From Agarivorans gilvus (lineage in GTDB: Bacteria; Pseudomonadota; Gammaproteobacteria; Enterobacterales; Celerinatantimonadaceae), in the NCBI RefSeq assembly GCF_001420915.1, contig NZ_CP013021.1, positions 3,940,501-4,004,500 on the forward strand: a DNA stretch of 64,000 nt. Direction: 5' to 3'. Shown one piece after another: positions 49,288 through 57,859 of this stretch (position 1 is the stretch's first letter; each line of letters opens with the position of its first letter). The position numbers and the translations under genes are program-made. The notes beneath the pieces are model-generated. The model saw only the letters and a program-made list of their open reading frames with translations. It made no database searches and was not told where the DNA came from.

Positions 49288-50688
49288 TTGAATAATAACA
49301 GCATGTGGCTTATTGGCTTGGTACTAGCAGCGATAAGCAGCACTTTGAGTGCCAACCCTAATAAACCTGGTGGCGATACCACCACCAGTCGAACTGATGA
49401 AAATGCCTTTTCCTTACCCGCGGCCAATTTAGATTTTGACGGGCGCTTAAATTTTAGTACCGGCAATAGTTTTTTCCGCAACCCTTGGGTGGTGGCGCCT
49501 GCTACTACGGTAGCGCGAGATGGCCTTGGCCCCTTGTTTAATACCAATGGCTGTCAAAACTGCCACTTAAAAGATGGTCGTGGTCATCCCGCCTTGCAGG
49601 GCGATGACAATGCGGTTTCGATGTTAGTGCGCATTAGCATTCCTGCGCTAACAGAGCAGCAAAAGGCGATACAAGCCAAGCAAGGGGTGCTGCCAGAGCC
49701 CAACTATGGTGGGCAAATTCAAGACCAAGCAATACCTGGCGTGGCCCCCGAAGCGCGAGTGCGTTTTAGCTATAAAGACAAGCCGTTTCGTTTTGCCGAC
49801 GGCAGCCAAGTGATGCTGCGAGCGCCAAGCTTGATCGTAGACCAGCTGGCTTACGGCCCAATGCATCCCGATACGCTGTTTTCTGCGCGTATCGCCCAGC
49901 CGATGATTGGCCTTGGTTTGCTGGAAAGCATCAGTGCGCAAGACATTTTAGCGAACCAAGATCCTCAAGATAGCAATGGCGATGGTATTCGTGGCATTGC
50001 CAACCGCGTGTGGGATGAGCAACAGCAAGCCTTTAGCTTGGGGCGCTTTGGCTGGAAGGCCGGACAACCCAGTTTGATGCAGCAAAATGCTGCTGCCTTT
50101 AATGGGGATATTGGCATTACCAGTTTATTGTTTAGCCAAGATCACTGCACCCACAAGCAAAGCGCTTGCCGTGAAGCTACCTCGGGAGTGGATCCCGACG
50201 GCTCAGAAGTGAGCAATAAATTACTTGGCTTTGTGGAGTTTTATACGCGCCATTTAGCGGTGCCTAAGCGACGTAATGTGGATGATCCGCTGGTGCAGCA
50301 AGGCGATAAGTTATTTAGTGAGCTTAATTGTGATGGTTGCCATCAACGTCATTTTGTGACCGCCAAACGGCCTAATCTTCCGGCGCTGAGTGAGCAGAAA
50401 ATCTATCCCTATACCGACCTGCTATTACACGATATGGGCCCAGAATTGGCCGATGGGCGGCCGGAGTATTTAGCCAGCGGCCAGCATTGGCGCACTCCGC
50501 CTCTATGGGGCTTAGGTTTAACTGAGGTGGTGAATGGCCATACTCAGTATTTACACGACGGCCGCGCACGTAACGTAACAGAAGCGATTCTATGGCATGG
50601 CGGCGAAGCCGAAGCGGCAAAACAAGGCTTTGCCCAGCTCAGTGAGGCGCAGCGTAAAGCGCTAGTGGCTTTTGTTAATTCATTGTAG
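49288..50688 (+). CDS. di-haem oxidoreductase-like protein (DHOR/DUF1111)
   Basis: About 466 residues with a signal peptide (MWLIGLVLAAISSTLSA) and two c-type haem sites: NGCQNCHLKDGRG and NCDGCHQRHF. The family regions NPWVVAPATTVARDGLGPLFN and DSNGDGIRGIANRVWD are present. A TTG at 49288 preceded by GGAGAG is the likely start; an ATG at 49303 is the alternative. These periplasmic di-haem proteins (once called thiol oxidoreductases) are regularly found with imelysins and probably reduce or oxidise iron during uptake. In the Fur-controlled operon. Confidence 0.87.
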   Translation: MNNNSMWLIGLVLAAISSTLSANPNKPGGDTTTSRTDENAFSLPAANLDFDGRLNFSTGNSFFRNPWVVAPATTVARDGLGPLFNTNGCQNCHLKDGRGHPALQGDDNAVSMLVRISIPALTEQQKAIQAKQGVLPEPNYGGQIQDQAIPGVAPEARVRFSYKDKPFRFADGSQVMLRAPSLIVDQLAYGPMHPDTLFSARIAQPMIGLGLLESISAQDILANQDPQDSNGDGIRGIANRVWDEQQQAFSLGRFGWKAGQPSLMQQNAAAFNGDIGITSLLFSQDHCTHKQSACREATSGVDPDGSEVSNKLLGFVEFYTRHLAVPKRRNVDDPLVQQGDKLFSELNCDGCHQRHFVTAKRPNLPALSEQKIYPYTDLLLHDMGPELADGRPEYLASGQHWRTPPLWGLGLTEVVNGHTQYLHDGRARNVTEAILWHGGEAEAAKQGFAQLSEAQRKALVAFVNSL

Positions 50689-50697
50689 GAGTGGTCG

Positions 50698-51660
50698 ATG
50701 AAAAAAAACTTAATTATAGGCTGTGTGGTCGCGGGCTGGTGGTTTAGCAGTAGCGCCGCAGCCAACCAGCAAGAGACTTGGTTAAGCGGCGAGCGCCAGA
50801 CGATTGCGGCGGCGGCCAATCAGCTATTGGCTAAGGCGCAGTCTTACCAGCAGCAGTTAAATGATTATTGCGCTAAGCCTGAGCCGCAAGGCTTGGCGAA
50901 AACTCAACAAGCTTGGCAGCAAAACTACCAGGCTTATTTACCGCTGCAGGCCACCGCCTTAGGGCCATTGGTGGATTTAAAATTGAACTGGGCACTGAGT
51001 TATTGGCCAGATAAAAAAGATACCGCAGGGCGTAAGGTAAAAGCGGCCTTAGCCAGCGAAGCTAAAGCCCTAAGCCGTACTCATAGTAATCTGCGCAGCC
51101 AAGCTTATTTGTTATTTGAAACGCTGAGGGGTGAACAACGTTGTGCATTGCTGCCGCAAACGCTGGAGTTTTATTTGGCCAGTGTTGAGCAAGTGCAGCA
51201 GGGTTTGAGCTTGCCCGCGTTAGAGCAACTTGAGCATGCCCAGCAGTTGAGTGACTTCTTGAATAGCTACCGTTTGCAAGCCAGCCAAATGCTACGCAAG
51301 TTGCGGGCAATGTATTCTGCTAAGCATCAGCGCTTGCGCCCTTATCAAGGTGAAGCTTGGCGGGCTAATCTGAGTATGGCTTTACTACGCCAGCAGTTGA
51401 GCCTATTGCAGGCGCGTTATCACGCCTACCTACAACCCTATTTGGCATCGGTTGATGGCAAATTAGCCGAGGCGCTAGCGGCCCAGTTTGTTGCCGCTGG
51501 CCAGCAACTACCACAGCAAGAACCCAGTGCAACAGACGCGAACTTAGCCGCCTGGCAAGAGGCCGAGCAAGCCTTAGTGGCGCTGGATGCGTTATTTGTT
51601 CATCAAGTGCCACAAGCGCTGAATATTGAATTGGGCTTCAACAATAACGATGGTGACTAA
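50698..51660 (+). CDS. second imelysin-family protein
   Basis: 320 residues with a signal peptide (MKKNLIIGCVVAGWWFSSSAAA). The imelysin helical bundle is clear in TQQAWQQNYQAYLPLQATALGPL. The G-x-H-x-x-E site, however, is replaced by LRSQAYLLFETLRGEQRCALL, with Glu and Arg but no His. That kind of diverged imelysin accompanies the canonical one in these operons. It starts 9 bases after the DHOR gene and overlaps nothing; the DUF1513 gene follows at once. Role in iron uptake is inferred from context. Confidence 0.85.
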   Translation: MKKNLIIGCVVAGWWFSSSAAANQQETWLSGERQTIAAAANQLLAKAQSYQQQLNDYCAKPEPQGLAKTQQAWQQNYQAYLPLQATALGPLVDLKLNWALSYWPDKKDTAGRKVKAALASEAKALSRTHSNLRSQAYLLFETLRGEQRCALLPQTLEFYLASVEQVQQGLSLPALEQLEHAQQLSDFLNSYRLQASQMLRKLRAMYSAKHQRLRPYQGEAWRANLSMALLRQQLSLLQARYHAYLQPYLASVDGKLAEALAAQFVAAGQQLPQQEPSATDANLAAWQEAEQALVALDALFVHQVPQALNIELGFNNNDGD

Positions 51661-51661
51661 A

Positions 51662-52759
51662 ATGCAGCGCCGACAGTTTTTAAAGGGAATGGGGCTACTG
51701 GGGCTAGGCGCTAGCAGTTTTAGTATCAGCCGCCTCGCTACGGCCTTGGGCTCTGAGCAAGCGCTGACAGAGGATTATTTGTTGATTGCCTGTGCTAAAC
51801 AGGAGCTGCAGCACTACCTAGCTGCAGCCAATGCGCAAGGGGAAGTGGTTTATCGCTTGCCTTTACCGGCGCGTGGTCACGACGTAGCCTTGGCTAAACC
51901 CGAGCAGCAGCTTGGGATCTGTGTAGCGCGTCGTCCCGGTGATTTTGCTCAGTTGTTTAATCCGTTTAATGGTGAGGCGCTGGCGCAGCTTAATCCGCCT
52001 GACAATATGCACTTATACGGCCACGCCTGTTTCAGTGAAGATGCCCAGCGCGTTTACCTCACCGCTGGCTCGATGCAAAGCAGTCAAGGTTCGATATTAG
52101 TGTATCAGCACCGGCAACAGCAATGGCAACTAGCCGAGCAATGGCCGTTAGCTGGGCTTGGCCCGCATCAGTTGTTATTGCTGCCGGGAGAGCGCTTAGT
52201 CGTGGCGGTGGGCGGTATTCATACTCGAGGGCGCGAAAAGCTTAATTTAGATAGCATGCAACCGGCCTTGGTGTATTTGCATAGCGAAACCGGGCAGCAC
52301 TTGCTGACTCGTAAACTAAACAATTCTAAGTTAAGTATTCGCCACCTAGCCTATTCGCCGCAAAGTGATAGCGTGTGGATGGCTTGTCAGGGGCAAGCTC
52401 CCCAGCAACAGCCGGAATCACTGATCTACTCTCAACAGGGGCAGGGCGAGTGTGTGGCTTTAGATCCCCATGCCGACTATTGGCCGATGTTTGAACAATA
52501 CATCGGCAGTATTATCTGTCATCAGGGGCAGGTCATGGCTAGCTCGCCACGTGCTGGCAAGTTAGCCGCGTGGTCTGAGCAGCAGGGCGAGCTTGAGCAA
52601 CTGATGCAATATGCTGATGTCTGTGGTTTGGCACAAACTGCCGATGCTTGGCATGCCTCTACTGGTCAAGGTTTGTTGATCCATCAGGCCAACAAATTAA
52701 GCCGCCAGCGCACAGCCTTGCAGTGGGACAACCACATGGCGCTGCTGAGCTTGAGTTAA
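51662..52759 (+). CDS. DUF1513 protein, Tat-exported
   Basis: 365 residues with a twin-arginine signal (MQRRQFLKGMGLLGLGASSF). The mature part carries the beta-propeller-like DUF1513 pattern (RGHDVALAKPEQQLGICVARRPGDF, MHLYGHACFSEDAQRVYLTAGS, GPHQLLLLPGERLVVAVGGI). Tat export implies folding, often with a cofactor, before export. It starts two bases after the previous stop, the tightest junction of the operon. Known to accompany imelysin/DHOR genes; function unknown. Confidence 0.87.
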   Translation: MQRRQFLKGMGLLGLGASSFSISRLATALGSEQALTEDYLLIACAKQELQHYLAAANAQGEVVYRLPLPARGHDVALAKPEQQLGICVARRPGDFAQLFNPFNGEALAQLNPPDNMHLYGHACFSEDAQRVYLTAGSMQSSQGSILVYQHRQQQWQLAEQWPLAGLGPHQLLLLPGERLVVAVGGIHTRGREKLNLDSMQPALVYLHSETGQHLLTRKLNNSKLSIRHLAYSPQSDSVWMACQGQAPQQQPESLIYSQQGQGECVALDPHADYWPMFEQYIGSIICHQGQVMASSPRAGKLAAWSEQQGELEQLMQYADVCGLAQTADAWHASTGQGLLIHQANKLSRQRTALQWDNHMALLSLS

Positions 52760-52772
52760 GTGGATTTGACCA

Positions 52773-52799
52773 TTCAGCCCCGCAGAGAAGCGGGCTGAA
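52773..52799. terminator. hairpin at the end of the iron operon
   Basis: TTCAGCCC (52773-52780) and GGGCTGAA (52792-52799) with inner GC pairs. No good T tract, so only a fair candidate. Confidence 0.45.
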
Positions 52800-52819
52800 G
52801 GGTCTGCGTTTAAAGCTGA

Positions 52820-53293
52820 CTAGCCTTGTTGTTCTGCCAATATTTGCGTCAGCGCTGCTACCACCAAGTTATGGTCGCTCTCTTGCGGCAGTCCAGAAAC
52901 CGTGACCGCACCAATTTGCCCGCAGCCTTGTAGCCGCAGCGGAAAAGAGCCCCCATGGGCGCAGTACTCGCGTGCATCAATATGGGCTTGAGCTTCAAAG
53001 TCACGCTGCTGCGCGGCGTTATACAGCCCCAAATAATAAGAGCTATGGCCAAAGCGCATTACCGCTTGGCGCTTACGACGGATCCACTCTAGATTATCTT
53101 TACTGGTGCCGGGCATGGCGTAGCTAAACAGCACTTGTTCAAAGGCATACACTTCAATGCTGACTGCTGCGGCTAAATCTTCAACCGCTTGTTTTAGGGC
53201 GCAGCCCAATTGCCAGGCGGTTTGATTATTAAAGTGCAGCAGTTGTAGATGCTGCTCTTGGGCTAATACCTCTTGTAAGGCGCTCTGAGTCAT
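52820..53293 (-). CDS. UPF0303/HbpS-like family protein
   Basis: 157 residues. VLFSYAMPGTSKDNLEWIRRKRQAVMRFGHSSYYLGL and HGGSFPLRLQGCGQIGAVTVSGLPQESDHNLV are the signature of UPF0303 (related to the haem-binding HbpS/GlcG fold). Haem degradation has been proposed for relatives, but the fold also serves other ligands. It starts 10 bases after the Gfo/Idh gene on the same strand, so the two are co-transcribed, probably under the divergent DeoR regulator; that would suggest a sugar-linked role. Confidence 0.8.
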   Translation of the reverse strand: MTQSALQEVLAQEQHLQLLHFNNQTAWQLGCALKQAVEDLAAAVSIEVYAFEQVLFSYAMPGTSKDNLEWIRRKRQAVMRFGHSSYYLGLYNAAQQRDFEAQAHIDAREYCAHGGSFPLRLQGCGQIGAVTVSGLPQESDHNLVVAALTQILAEQQG

Positions 53294-53303
53294 GTTGTTT
53301 CCT

Positions 53304-54346
53304 CTATGCTTGTTTAAGGCTTAGGGTTTGACCCAAACGACTACTTTCCATCGCCAGCTTGATTAACTTAATGCTCCATAGCGCATCTTCTGCCGCCACC
53401 GGTACTGGGGCATTGTGGCGAATTGCCTGAGCCATTTGCTGAAAATACTGTTGATAACAGCCGCGTTCGCTAGCAATGCGCTGTGGTTGCTCTTCTTGAT
53501 ACAGATAGCCATAAAGCTCGGCAGGCTCTGCACCCCAGTCGGGATGATCTGGGCCTAGCCCTGCGGCAAGCTGCGGCTCTTGTGGGTCAAGATGGCTTTT
53601 TTCATAGCTCCCAGCGCTGCCTTTCACAATATAGCGGCGATTGGGGCCTGCGCTGTAGAGATCGGCATGTAGGCAGGCCAAATGTTTGGGGTAATGCAGT
53701 ATCAGATTAAAGTAGTCGACATTGTTAGAACCCTCGCGCATGGTTTCACATTGGGCGGTGATAGCCTCAGGAAGCCCAAATAGTTGTAGGGTTTGGTCAA
53801 TCAGGTGCGGGCCTAAGTCAAACAGAATGCCGCCGCCCACACTGGCTTGTTCGCGCCAGCGCTGACGCACTTCTGGGCGGAAACGGTCAAAGTGAGATTC
53901 GAAGTGTTTTATCTCGCCTAGGCGCTGTTGCTCAATCAGCTTCTTCAAGGTAAGAAAGTCACCATCCCAACGACGGTTTTGGTAAACGCTAAGCTGCAGC
54001 TGCTGCTGTTTTGCTAGGGCAATAAGGGCCTCTCCTTCGGCCACTTCGGTAACGAAAGGTTTTTCTAGAATAACGTGTTTATGGTTTTCTAGTGCCAGTT
54101 TAGCCAAGTCGAAATGCACATCGTTGGGGCGGTAATGATCACCAATTCGGCATCGCAATTTTTAATTAGCTCGTTGGCCGATACATAGTGGTCTATTTCA
54201 GGCCAATCTTGCTTAACTTGCTCGCTTTGGCTAGTGCTAATCGCAGACAGTTCAAACTCGGCTAGGGCCTTAATAAAGGGAAGATGAAAAGTTTTAGCCG
54301 AAAGGCCATAGCCGATAACGGCGGTTTTAATGGGAGTTGTAGTCAT
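53304..54346 (-). CDS. Gfo/Idh/MocA-family oxidoreductase (YdgJ-like), split by a one-base frameshift
   Basis: The upstream frame (54346 to 54089) gives MTTTPIKTAVIGYGLSAKTFHLPFIKALAEFEL, a Rossmann start with G-x-G-x-x-x-x. The downstream frame (to 53304) gives NDVHFDLAKLALENHKHVILEKPFVTEVAEGEAL, with the family's E-K-P motif, then the C-terminal domain (VGGGILFDLGPHLIDQTLQLFG). Adding one base to the GGGG at 54126-54129 joins them as ITAPNDVHFDLA. The product is about 347 residues, an NAD(P)-dependent sugar or inositol dehydrogenase of unknown substrate. Divergent from the DeoR regulator. Confidence 0.82.
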
Positions 54347-54813
54347 AATTCCTCTCTATGCTGGCGGGGCAGGGTAATAAGCCGTAGTTTTTAGCAAAAT
54401 CAAACGGTTGGTTAAGTTTAGCTGGGGTGGCACTAGGCATGTCTAACTCACAAAGCTTACTATCGCTTAACAAACCTTGAGCCAAGCTGACAAATATGCA
54501 TAAATGCTTACCGAGTTGCAAGTGTTTGTGAGGTGCTTTACGTAGATTTACGCGATTTGGCTGCTGAAGTTCGCTGCTTAGTGAGCGGAACTTTTAATCT
54601 GGCAAGTGATGATCCTAATGCTTTAATGCGCTGCTGGACGCTTTGTGTGGGAGTTTTACTCGCTTGAATTTGGGCTTGGAGAGTGATGTCTCAAGGCTGA
54701 GTATTCGACACTTCGTTTAGTTTTGTTTTGATTAAGTGTTTTTAAGTGAATGGAAGTGTTTGTGCTGGCATAATCGGTTACACTGGCATGATTGATACAG
54801 AAGGAGCGGCTAA
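54347..54813. other. divergent intergenic region, Gfo/Idh - deoR
   Basis: About 467 bases. AAGTGTTT occurs at 54736, AAGTGAATGG near 54745 and AAGTGTTTG near 54757, a cluster of near-repeats in front of the DeoR gene that could be its operator. I see no gene here. Confidence 0.35.
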
Positions 54814-55566
54814 ATGACCCAAGAAGAACGTCTGATTGCACTGGAAGCGCAGATTAAACAGCAAGGCAAGGTGACAATTGACGAGATTTGTCGCGATTAT
54901 CAAATCTCTTATGATTCCGCCAGACGGGATCTGGTTAAGCTGTCTTCTCGTCCCGGTATTTTGCGGATCCGCGGCGGCGCGATTCTTGATGAAAAAATTG
55001 TTAGCCTTCCCTATAGCCAAAGAGCCGAAGCCGATCCTATTAAGCAAAAGCTAGCCGCCTTTGGCGCGAGTTTAGTGAATCCCCAGGATGTGCTGTTTAT
55101 CGATGCGGGCACTACCTGTGCTTCTTTGGCCTATTTCCTTGATAAGGCCTGCACGGTGATTACCAATTCTTTGGAATGTTTGAATGCCCTAAGTGATAAA
55201 GCAGAGGTAAAAAAATGCGTATTAGGAGGCAGTTTCGATGATTTCTCTCACACCATTTTGGGTGAAATGACCATTGCCCAAATTAAAAAGTATCAAGTCA
55301 ATAAGGCCTTTATCGGAGTGAGCGCGCTATCTGAGTCGGGCATTAGCACCGATTTAGAAACCGATGCCAATCTTAAATTGGCCATGGCCAAACAAGCTAA
55401 ACAGGTGATTTGTATTGCCGATGCCAGCAAGTTTAATACCCAGCTGATGTATCAGTCTTGTGCTTGGTCAGATATCGATTTTGTTATAAGTAATCAGCGC
55501 CCACCAGAAAATATTCAAAAACAAATTGAGGCACATGGGGTTGAGCTGATCATCTGTCCAACATAG
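54814..55566 (+). CDS. DeoR/GlpR-family regulator
   Basis: 250 residues. N-terminal HTH (QGKVTIDEICRDYQISYDSARRDLVKLSSRPGILRIRGGAIL) and a C-terminal DeoRC sugar-phosphate sensor domain (DVLFIDAGTTCASLAYFL, ITNSLECLNALSD, VLGGSFDDFSHTILGEM, KAFIGVSALSESGISTDLETDANLKLAM). Probably represses the divergent Gfo/Idh-UPF0303 pair in the absence of a phosphorylated sugar. GAGCGG upstream is a fair ribosome site. Confidence 0.9.
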   Translation: MTQEERLIALEAQIKQQGKVTIDEICRDYQISYDSARRDLVKLSSRPGILRIRGGAILDEKIVSLPYSQRAEADPIKQKLAAFGASLVNPQDVLFIDAGTTCASLAYFLDKACTVITNSLECLNALSDKAEVKKCVLGGSFDDFSHTILGEMTIAQIKKYQVNKAFIGVSALSESGISTDLETDANLKLAMAKQAKQVICIADASKFNTQLMYQSCAWSDIDFVISNQRPPENIQKQIEAHGVELIICPT

Positions 55567-56452
55567 CGTAGCGTTGTTAGGGTTTTGCCATATTTAGCCA
55601 AGTCATTAGCTGTAATTTTTACTCTTAGTTGGCTAACCGTTTAAGCATTTTACCTCGCCATAGTTCGGTATTGTGATATCAAGCGAGCCGAGCTCACCGC
55701 ATTTGGTTTGCTTTGGTCTAGGCTAATAAAAAGAGTGTTTGGTTAATCATGCCTCGCTTATCATTGTTACTGGGTTTGTTCTCCCAAATTTGCAAAGGGA
55801 CGCTATGTATAAAAAATACTTGTTCATGTTCCTTGTTGTAGGCTTAAGCATGCTATCTGCTGTTGCTAAGCCGGTCTCTATCTCTACGCCTTATTATACT
55901 GACCTGACCAATGAGCAGTTAACTGGTCCCTATCAAATCATCTTGCGCGAGGCCGCTAGACGCTCTGGCCTTAGATATGCGGAGTCATTTTATCCAGAAA
56001 AGCGTGCCCTGCGTTTATTTATGATAGGAATGTATGACTGCACCTATGGCTATAGCGATGAGATGAAGCGACGTTTTGGTGAGGACAATATTTTATTGAG
56101 TTTTCCCTTCGGGCTTATTAAAGAATACATGTTTACAAAAAAAGGGACCCAGGCTTTAACTTCCATAGAGCAACTAAGGGGGAAATCGGTGGGGGCGACC
56201 TTAGGCACCGAGAGATGGCATAAACACTTAACCGACTTAGGGATCCAAGTGAGATATGTAGTTAAGGATATTAATAGTATAAGAATGTTAGAAGATGGCC
56301 GAATTGATGTCTTTTTAGGCTTTCTTCCCGATCTCACCAAGTATATAGATCGTCTAAGTTACTCTCCTCAACATCCCATTGTAGTGGCATAGTGAATTTG
56401 GCCACCTGATTAGAGGTGATAGACTCACCTCAGAGACAAAACAGGTGAACTA

Positions 56453-56764
56453 ATGACAAAACCAAGAAGACCTAACTTTAGCCCCGAATTTCGCCTAGAA
56501 GCTGCCCAGCTTGTTGTAGACCAAAATTACAGCGTTCGTGAGGCCGCTGAAGCCATGGGCGTGGGTAACTCAACGATGGATAAATGGGTGCGACAACTTC
56601 GCTCAGAGCGCCGTGGTGAATCACCTAAGGCGACACCCATGACGGATGAGCAACGCCGTATTCGTGAGCTAGAAAAGCAGGTCAAACGCCTTGAAATGGA
56701 AAAAGACATTTTAAAAAAGGCTTCCGCTCTCTTGATGTCGGACGAGCTGAAAGGTTTGCGTTAA
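56453..56764 (+). CDS. IS3-family OrfA (copy 2)
   Basis: 103 residues, identical to OrfA of copy 1: HTH followed by a leucine zipper, with the A6G slippery run at 56713-56719 near the end. Confidence 0.92.
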   Translation: MTKPRRPNFSPEFRLEAAQLVVDQNYSVREAAEAMGVGNSTMDKWVRQLRSERRGESPKATPMTDEQRRIRELEKQVKRLEMEKDILKKASALLMSDELKGLR

Positions 56765-57630
56765 TTCATCGGCTTCAAGAGAGCTTTCCCGCTAATCATT
56801 TATGTCAGCTATTCAGTGTTCATCGAAGTAGTTACAAATATTGGCGTGATGAAGCGGTCGGCGAAACACCGAATCGCATTGTGCTTAAAGAGAAAGTTCG
56901 AGAAGCATTTGAAGTGAGTGAAGGTTCTGCGGGAGCTCGCACTATTGCAGCAATGGTTACGCAAACAGGTACACCCTTAAGCCGTTATGTCGCTAGCAAC
57001 TTGATGCGTGAACTTGCGTTGTTTAGCTGCCAACAACCAAAGCATCGCTATAAACGAGCGACACACGAGCATCCTGTTGCACCCAATGTTCTTGCTCGCC
57101 AGTTTACGGTGGATGCGCCTAACCAAGTTTGGTGTGGTGATATCACGTATGTCTGGACTGGGAATCGTTGGGCTTATTTAGCGGTTGTACTGGATTTATA
57201 TGCAAGGAAACCTGTTGGTTGGGCAATGTCTTTGAGCCCTGACAGTAAACTTATTAGCAAGGCGCTGATGATGGCTTATGAACTGAGAGGTAAGCCTCAA
57301 GGACTAATGTTTCACTCAGACCAAGGCAGCCAATATACGAGTGTTAAATATCGACAGTTGCTATGGCGATATCAAATCAAACAGAGCATGAGTCGCCGTG
57401 GTAATTGTTGGGATAATGCGCCGATGGAGCGTTTCTTTAGAAGTTTGAAGACAGAATGGATGCCAGAGCTAGGCTACCGAACTTTTTTAGAAGCCAAGCA
57501 CGCCATAACGGATTATATCGTAGGGTATTTCAGCCAAGTCAGGCCACATCAGCACAACAAGATGTTGCCACCGAATCAGGCTGAAGAGTTGTACTGGAAA
57601 AACTATAAAACCGTGGCCAGTTTTACTTGA
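56716..57630 (+). CDS. IS3-family transposase OrfB (copy 2)
   Basis: The -1 frame after the slippery run; DDE residues in WCGDITYVWT, FHSDQGSQYT and DNAPMERFFRSLKTE. Identical to copy 1 across the protein. Active-looking. Confidence 0.88.
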   Translation, partial: KGFRSLDVGRAERFALIHRLQESFPANHLCQLFSVHRSSYKYWRDEAVGETPNRIVLKEKVREAFEVSEGSAGARTIAAMVTQTGTPLSRYVASNLMRELALFSCQQPKHRYKRATHEHPVAPNVLARQFTVDAPNQVWCGDITYVWTGNRWAYLAVVLDLYARKPVGWAMSLSPDSKLISKALMMAYELRGKPQGLMFHSDQGSQYTSVKYRQLLWRYQIKQSMSRRGNCWDNAPMERFFRSLKTEWMPELGYRTFLEAKHAITDYIVGYFSQVRPHQHNKMLPPNQAEELYWKNYKTVASFT

Positions 57631-57824
57631 CCACTACACATCCAGAGCAGTGTTGATTTACTTTCCTGTCACAAAACTGCACAGACAAAAGCATTTGTGG
57701 AAAAAATTTCCGAGAGTCTGCAGCAAATGAAAGAAGACGGCAGCATGGCTTCGATGTTGGGCTCGTATTATCTAGAGGATTAGTCTGGATTAAGCTGTAA
57801 AGGACTCGTTGCTTGCCAACTAAT

Positions 57825-57848
57825 AAAGAAGCCCTTGCGGGCTTCTTT
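57825..57848. terminator. terminator, read on the minus strand for the chemoreceptor gene
   Basis: AAAGAAGCCC (57825-57834), loop TTGC, GGGCTTCTTT (57839-57848). Serves the chemoreceptor gene and the interrupted gene from opposite sides. Confidence 0.75.
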
Positions 57849-57859
57849 CGATAGTGGGG

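Larger units (their letters stand above)
56380..57638 (+). mobile_element. IS3-family element, copy 2 (1259 bp)
   Basis: Same ends and length as copy 1, opposite orientation. A 3-bp target duplication CAT is present on both sides (56377-56379 and 57639-57641), so this copy is in its original site and inserted recently enough for both arms of the target gene to be readable. Confidence 0.93.
55805..57783 (+). pseudogene. periplasmic amino-acid-binding-like protein, interrupted by IS3
   Basis: The 5' part (55805-56379) codes a signal peptide (MYKKYLFMFLVVGLSMLSAVA) and an SBP_bac_3-like domain: YYTDLTNEQLTGPYQIILREAARRSGLRY, KKGTQALTSIEQLRGKSVGATLGT. The 3' part resumes at 57642 with QSSVDLLSCHKTAQTKAFVEKISESLQQMKEDGSMASML and stops at 57783. 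Removing the IS3 and one copy of the CAT duplication gives SPQHPIQSSVDLL in one frame, about 240 residues. So this was an intact gene before the insertion. The family binds amino acids or acts as a sensor-like periplasmic protein; ligand unknown. Confidence 0.8.
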
